Positions 4,887 to 7,972 of a stretch of 7,972 nucleotides of DNA are shown piece after piece (positions within the stretch are counted from its first letter, which is position 1; each line of letters opens with the position of its first letter). Origin of the DNA: DASTHV01 sp035718045 (lineage in GTDB: Bacteria > Patescibacteriota > Saccharimonadia > Saccharimonadales > UBA10212); NCBI GenBank assembly GCA_035718045.1, contig DASTHV010000009.1, positions 1-7,972 of the forward strand. The letters run 5' to 3'. The notes under the pieces were generated by a model. That model had not been told where the DNA came from. It saw only the letters and a list, made by a program, of their open reading frames with translations, and made no database searches. The position numbers and the translations under genes were made by a program.

Positions 4887-6668
4887 ATGGAACAACAACG
4901 TAACGTACACGCGACCAAACTCGCTGTAAAACATTACCTGCAGCAGATGAAGCTCGAATGGTGGCGCACCGGGCTGGCTTTTGTATTGCCTGGGGTCGGC
5001 AGCATTCTGGTAGCTTATATACCGCCGCTGATTATCGCCCGTATTTTAGTCAGGTTCGGCCAGCAGGCGCAGCCGAACCTTGAGCAGTTAATTCCGTATA
5101 TACTACTCTTTGCCGGTGTTTGGGCGGCCGGCGAAATCTGCTGGCGGATCGGCATAAACTTTTTGATTAAAAGTGAAACCCGCGGCATGGAGCGTCTGTA
5201 TAACGACGCCATGAGTTTTTTGTTCGCTAAGGACCTGGCTTTCTTCCATAACAATTTCGCCGGTTCGCTAACTAAGAAAGTAATCGGTTATGGCCGCAAA
5301 TATGAAGATTTAATGGATACGCTGTCCTTTAATGTCTTTTCGTATTACCTACCCATTCCGTTCGTAGCGGTTGTGCTGTGGCGCTATTCCCCATGGTTAG
5401 TGGTCGCATTACTGGGACTGCTCATTTTGACGGGTTTTATAATTTTTCCGTTGATTAAAAGGCGACAAAAGCTTGTAGCCAAACGAGAAACCGCTAGCAA
5501 TATCATGGCCGGGCATGTCGCCGACATGATCGGCAACATTGACACGATCAAGTCATTCGCGCACGAATCAGAAGAGGCCAAAACCCACCAAATTAAGGTT
5601 AAGGATTACATCAAAAAAGCCAAGCGATCTTGGGACTATCAGAACTTGACGATTGAGCTTATTACTTCGCCGTTTTACGTGCTGACAAACACTGTCGGCC
5701 TGGTGCTGGCTTTAATTATCAGCCACCATGGCATTGGCAGCCTGGAAACAATATTTGTAAGCTTCAGTTACTTTTCAAACGTCACTCAAGTGATGTGGAA
5801 CTTCAATCAGGTATATCGCAATATCGAGTCGTCTATAACCGAAGGCGCCCAGTTTACCGAGCTCCTGCTGGAGCCACCAAGCTTAACCGATCGCGCCGAA
5901 CCTCAGAATTTCAGCGTGACCAATGGTGAGATTGAATTTCGAAACGTCCATTTCCGCTATAGCGATGGCGCCGGTCATAACTTATTCGAGGAGCTGAATT
6001 TTAAAATTAAGGCTGGCGAAAAGGTGGCTTTTGTCGGACATTCCGGAGGCGGCAAAACTACTATCACCAGGCTGTTGTTGCGGTTCATGGACGTCAACGA
6101 CGGCCAGATATTGATCGATGGGCAAAATACAGCGCAAGTCGCGCAACATGATCTGCGCACGGCGATCGCTTACGTGCCTCAGGAGCCGGCGATGTTCCAC
6201 CGCTCGTTAGCGGACAATATTCGCTACGGTAAACTACAGGCTAAAGACAGCGACGTTATCCGGGCCGCCAAACTGGCCCATGCTCACGAGTTCATAAAGG
6301 ATTTGTCGGAAGGCTATGAAACCCTGGTAGGAGAACGCGGCGTCAAACTGTCCGGCGGCCAGCGACAGCGAGTGGCCATTGCCAGAGCTATTTTAAAGAA
6401 TGCCCCGATCTTAGTGCTGGATGAGGCCACTAGCGCCTTGGACAGCGAAAGCGAGCACTATATCCAAGACGCTCTTTGGAAGCTAATGGAAGGCAAAACC
6501 ACCATCGCCATCGCCCACCGCCTAAGCACGATTCAAAAAATGGATCGCATCATTGTTTTAGACGAAGGAAAAATCGCTGAACAAGGCAGCCACCTGGAGT
6601 TGATTGAGAAGGGCGGAATTTACGCTAAGTTGTGGTCGCGGCAATCCGGCGGCTTCCTTGAGGACTAA
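4887..6668 (+). CDS. ABC exporter half-transporter (fused membrane and ATPase domains)
   Basis: The 593-residue protein is a type IV (MsbA/multidrug-like) half-transporter expected to work as a dimer in the cytoplasmic membrane. The transmembrane domain spans about 25-320, with hydrophobic helices near 28-52, 68-92, 150-166, 168-190 and 258-280. The ATPase domain spans about 347-590. It has A-loop Y358, Walker A GHSGGGKT (384-391), Q-loop Q432, signature LSGGQ (488-492), Walker B ILVLDE with E513, D-loop SALD (516-519) and switch H544, so the ATPase looks fully competent. Substrate (drug, lipid or peptide) cannot be read from sequence, and no peptidase domain or partner half-transporter is present. 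The ATG at 4887 has AGGAG nine bases upstream. The gene is monocistronic by position, with rplY converging on it, and has a long structured leader that suggests regulation. Confidence 0.93.
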   Translation: MEQQRNVHATKLAVKHYLQQMKLEWWRTGLAFVLPGVGSILVAYIPPLIIARILVRFGQQAQPNLEQLIPYILLFAGVWAAGEICWRIGINFLIKSETRGMERLYNDAMSFLFAKDLAFFHNNFAGSLTKKVIGYGRKYEDLMDTLSFNVFSYYLPIPFVAVVLWRYSPWLVVALLGLLILTGFIIFPLIKRRQKLVAKRETASNIMAGHVADMIGNIDTIKSFAHESEEAKTHQIKVKDYIKKAKRSWDYQNLTIELITSPFYVLTNTVGLVLALIISHHGIGSLETIFVSFSYFSNVTQVMWNFNQVYRNIESSITEGAQFTELLLEPPSLTDRAEPQNFSVTNGEIEFRNVHFRYSDGAGHNLFEELNFKIKAGEKVAFVGHSGGGKTTITRLLLRFMDVNDGQILIDGQNTAQVAQHDLRTAIAYVPQEPAMFHRSLADNIRYGKLQAKDSDVIRAAKLAHAHEFIKDLSEGYETLVGERGVKLSGGQRQRVAIARAILKNAPILVLDEATSALDSESEHYIQDALWKLMEGKTTIAIAHRLSTIQKMDRIIVLDEGKIAEQGSHLELIEKGGIYAKLWSRQSGGFLED

Positions 6669-6712
6669 CGCTCGCCCGAGCCACCTAACAGGCCGCTCTA
6701 CGAATTATCGTA

Positions 6713-6734
6713 AATACTTGACTTGTTAAGTATT
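6713..6734. repeat. Second copy of the CTTG-loop stem-loop core, between convergent ABC and rplY genes
   Basis: AATACTTGA (6713-6721) pairs with TTAAGTATT (6726-6734) around CTTG, with one G-T wobble. It differs from the core of the 384-413 terminator at a single base of 22. It lies 44 bases after the ABC stop and 28 bases past the rplY stop, where a two-way terminator would be expected. It lacks the long flanking A/T runs of the first copy, so termination may be weak or Rho-dependent. Confidence 0.65.
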
Positions 6735-6762
6735 AACTAAACCTCTGGCAAGGGGTGAATGG

Positions 6763-7467
6763 CTACTGCGGAGCTTCCTGGCCGGCGGCTTCGTGTTCGG
6801 CGCCTTGAGGCGAGTTGCCAGTTTCGCCTTCTCCACCATCGGCGGCTTGGGCTTCGGCCTCGGCTTCTTCTGGTGTTAATTCGCCGGCGGCTTCTTCTTC
6901 AGAAATCATCGCCTTGGTTTCGGTCACTCTGGCGATGGGATGTTCGGCGTCGGTCAAGACAGTTACGCCGTTTGGCACAATCAAATCAGACACGGTTATT
7001 TCATCGTGTAATTCCGCCAACTTTTCAGCGCTGACGACCAGCTCGTCCGGCAGGTTTTTTGGCAGAGCCTCAACTTCTACGTGATCTAGCTGGTGCAGAA
7101 CCATCAGACCGACTTTTTCAGCTGGAGCGTCGCCTTCCAGCCGGATCGGAACTTCGGCTTCGACTGCCTCGTCTTGCCGAATTGCTTGAAAAACAATGTG
7201 CTGCAGCTTACGCTTCACCGGGTCAAAGTGGGCGTCTTTAATCAAAGCTAGGTATTTATCATTACCGATTTCTAAATTCAGCGGGTGGTGTTTACCGGCC
7301 GCGCGGTAGACTTTGGTCAACTCCAGCTCCGTTCCCATGACATGAATAGACGGTTGTCCAAAGTTATGGATAACCGCTGGAACAGAACCGTCATCGCGCA
7401 GTTTATTCAGTCCTTTACCTAGGACTTCGCGCGCCTGAAGCTTAACCGGTGCGTCAACATCAGCCAT
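6763..7467 (-). CDS. rplY: 50S ribosomal protein L25, general stress protein Ctc form
   Basis: The 234-residue protein binds 5S rRNA in the large ribosomal subunit. The N-terminal L25 domain (about 5-94) shows LQAREVLGKGLNKLRDDGSVPAVIH spread over residues 10-34, the family's K-G-(A/L)-x-x-L-R-x-x-G-x-(I/V)-P-A-V signature. The C-terminal TL5 beta domain (about 102-185) includes VPIRLEGDAPAEKVG. A tail at 189-234 is rich in Glu, Ala and Gly and probably disordered, as in many Ctc-type L25 proteins. The ATG at 7467 is preferred. AAGGAG at 7479-7484 is 11 bases away, whereas the TTG at 7476 in the same frame is only two bases from it. A clear TATAAT lies upstream. Confidence 0.93.
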   Translation of the reverse strand: MADVDAPVKLQAREVLGKGLNKLRDDGSVPAVIHNFGQPSIHVMGTELELTKVYRAAGKHHPLNLEIGNDKYLALIKDAHFDPVKRKLQHIVFQAIRQDEAVEAEVPIRLEGDAPAEKVGLMVLHQLDHVEVEALPKNLPDELVVSAEKLAELHDEITVSDLIVPNGVTVLTDAEHPIARVTETKAMISEEEAAGELTPEEAEAEAQAADGGEGETGNSPQGAEHEAAGQEAPQ

Positions 7468-7497
7468 AAAAAACAAATCTCCTTAAGATTTAGTCTA

Positions 7498-7503
7498 ATT
7501 ATA
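7498..7503 (-). promoter_or_regulatory. Extended -10 promoter of rplY
   Basis: The minus strand reads TGGTATAAT, a perfect -10 with a TGn extension. A start near 7491 leaves a leader of about 24 bases containing AAGGAG. A TTGTAC at 7524-7529 is too far (20 bases) to be a confident -35, as is common for extended -10 promoters. Confidence 0.6.
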
Positions 7504-7524
7504 CCAGATTCTCAGATAGAAATG

Positions 7525-7530
7525 TACAAT
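7525..7530 (+). promoter_or_regulatory. Possible -10 element of the dedA-like gene (leaderless arrangement)
   Basis: TACAAT is followed by six bases (TAGAAC) and then the ATG at 7537. There is no Shine-Dalgarno sequence, and the expected start point coincides with the start codon. It overlaps the upstream region of the divergent rplY promoter, so the two may compete. No -35 is obvious. Confidence 0.35.
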
Positions 7531-7536
7531 TAGAAC

Positions 7537-7972
7537 ATGTTCAACGTTAACGATATTTTGCAGGCCGGCGGCCTTTTGGCGGTGGCGGTGATTATTTTTG
7601 CCGAAAGCGGTCTGCTGCTGGGTTTTTTCTTACCGGGCGATACCTTGCTGTTGGCCAGTGGACTGTTTGCGGCCCAAGGAAAACTGCCGCTAGGCTGGCT
7701 GCTGGTCACGGTCGTGGTGGCGGCCGCGGTCGGTTATCAGGTTGGTTATAAAATCGGCGAAAAAGCCGGCCCGCACGTGTTCAAACGTAAGGACGGCATT
7801 TTATTCCGCGAAGATTATGTCCAGCGGACACAGGAATTTTTAGAAAAATATGGGCCGGTCACGGTAATATTAGCCCGATTTATCGCCCACGTGCGAACTT
7901 TCGTATCAGTAATCGCCGGTGCGGGCAAGATGAATATGCGCGTTTATCTGGTGTTTAATGTCATAGGCGCCT
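7537..7972 (+). CDS. DedA/VTT-family membrane protein, N-terminal part (3' end outside window)
   Basis: The first 145 residues are present; family members are about 200 long. DedA-family proteins are integral membrane transporters linked to undecaprenyl-phosphate or phospholipid recycling and to membrane potential homeostasis. Helix and re-entrant signatures are visible: FAESGLLLGFFLPGDTLLL (about 21-39), a helix at 52-72, and ILARFIAHVRTFVSVIAGAG (111-130) followed by NVIGA. The acidic pair E23/D35 and the basic pair R114/R120 keep the 12- and 6-residue spacings of the essential E39/D51 and R130/R136 in E. coli YqjA, so the protein looks functional. The substrate cannot be set from sequence. 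It diverges from rplY with only 69 bases between the start codons, and no ribosome site is present. Confidence 0.93.
   Translation, partial: MFNVNDILQAGGLLAVAVIIFAESGLLLGFFLPGDTLLLASGLFAAQGKLPLGWLLVTVVVAAAVGYQVGYKIGEKAGPHVFKRKDGILFREDYVQRTQEFLEKYGPVTVILARFIAHVRTFVSVIAGAGKMNMRVYLVFNVIGA

Noticed and set aside
6759..7241. Rightward ORFs opposite rplY
   Set aside because: They are arginine- or serine-rich products of the GC-biased antisense of the L25 gene, with no family features and no ribosome sites.
7468..7476. TTG start for rplY three codons upstream of the ATG
   Set aside because: It would leave only two bases after AAGGAG. The ATG at 7467 gives a workable spacing and the normal L25 start.

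Overview
The window looks like a compact bacterial chromosome segment, most likely from the Candidate Phyla Radiation (Patescibacteria) and possibly Saccharibacteria. That placement is inferred from a shortened cysteine-poor UvrC, a SecG gene beside an orphan membrane-anchored solute-binding protein, short intergenic spaces and several genes without a Shine-Dalgarno sequence. No 16S or marker-gene search could be run. All complete genes end in TAA or TAG. The HNH reading frame ends in TGA, so nothing here suggests TGA recoding.

Layout. Positions 2-343 (+) hold the C-terminal part of an HNH endonuclease whose last codons run into a tRNA-Leu(UAA) at 297-383. A two-way terminator at 384-413 separates these from a leftward block: uvrC (4512-3010), a four-helix YvlD/holin-like membrane protein (2979-2611), secG (2463-2248) and an anchored family 5 solute-binding protein (2224-428). 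The yvlD-secG gap is filled by 16 heptanucleotide units in one unbroken phase. A 374-base divergent region (4513-4886) precedes a rightward ABC exporter half-transporter (4887-6668). That region holds a putative 17-codon leader ORF whose Shine-Dalgarno sequence can pair with a hairpin loop in the same leader. A second copy of the 384-413 stem-loop core lies at 6713-6734, between the ABC gene and leftward rplY (7467-6763, L25/CTC type). rplY diverges from a DedA-family membrane protein that runs off the right edge (7537-7972).

Functions. The leftward block combines DNA repair (UvrC) with envelope genes (YvlD-like, SecG, anchored SBP), probably partly co-transcribed. The ABC exporter and DedA are separate envelope transport functions, and L25 is a ribosomal 5S rRNA-binding protein. 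Nothing forms an obvious multi-gene defence system. The most notable signals are the ABC leader with mutually exclusive RNA pairings, the phased heptad tract, and a UvrC lacking both the iron-sulfur cysteines and the interdomain segment.
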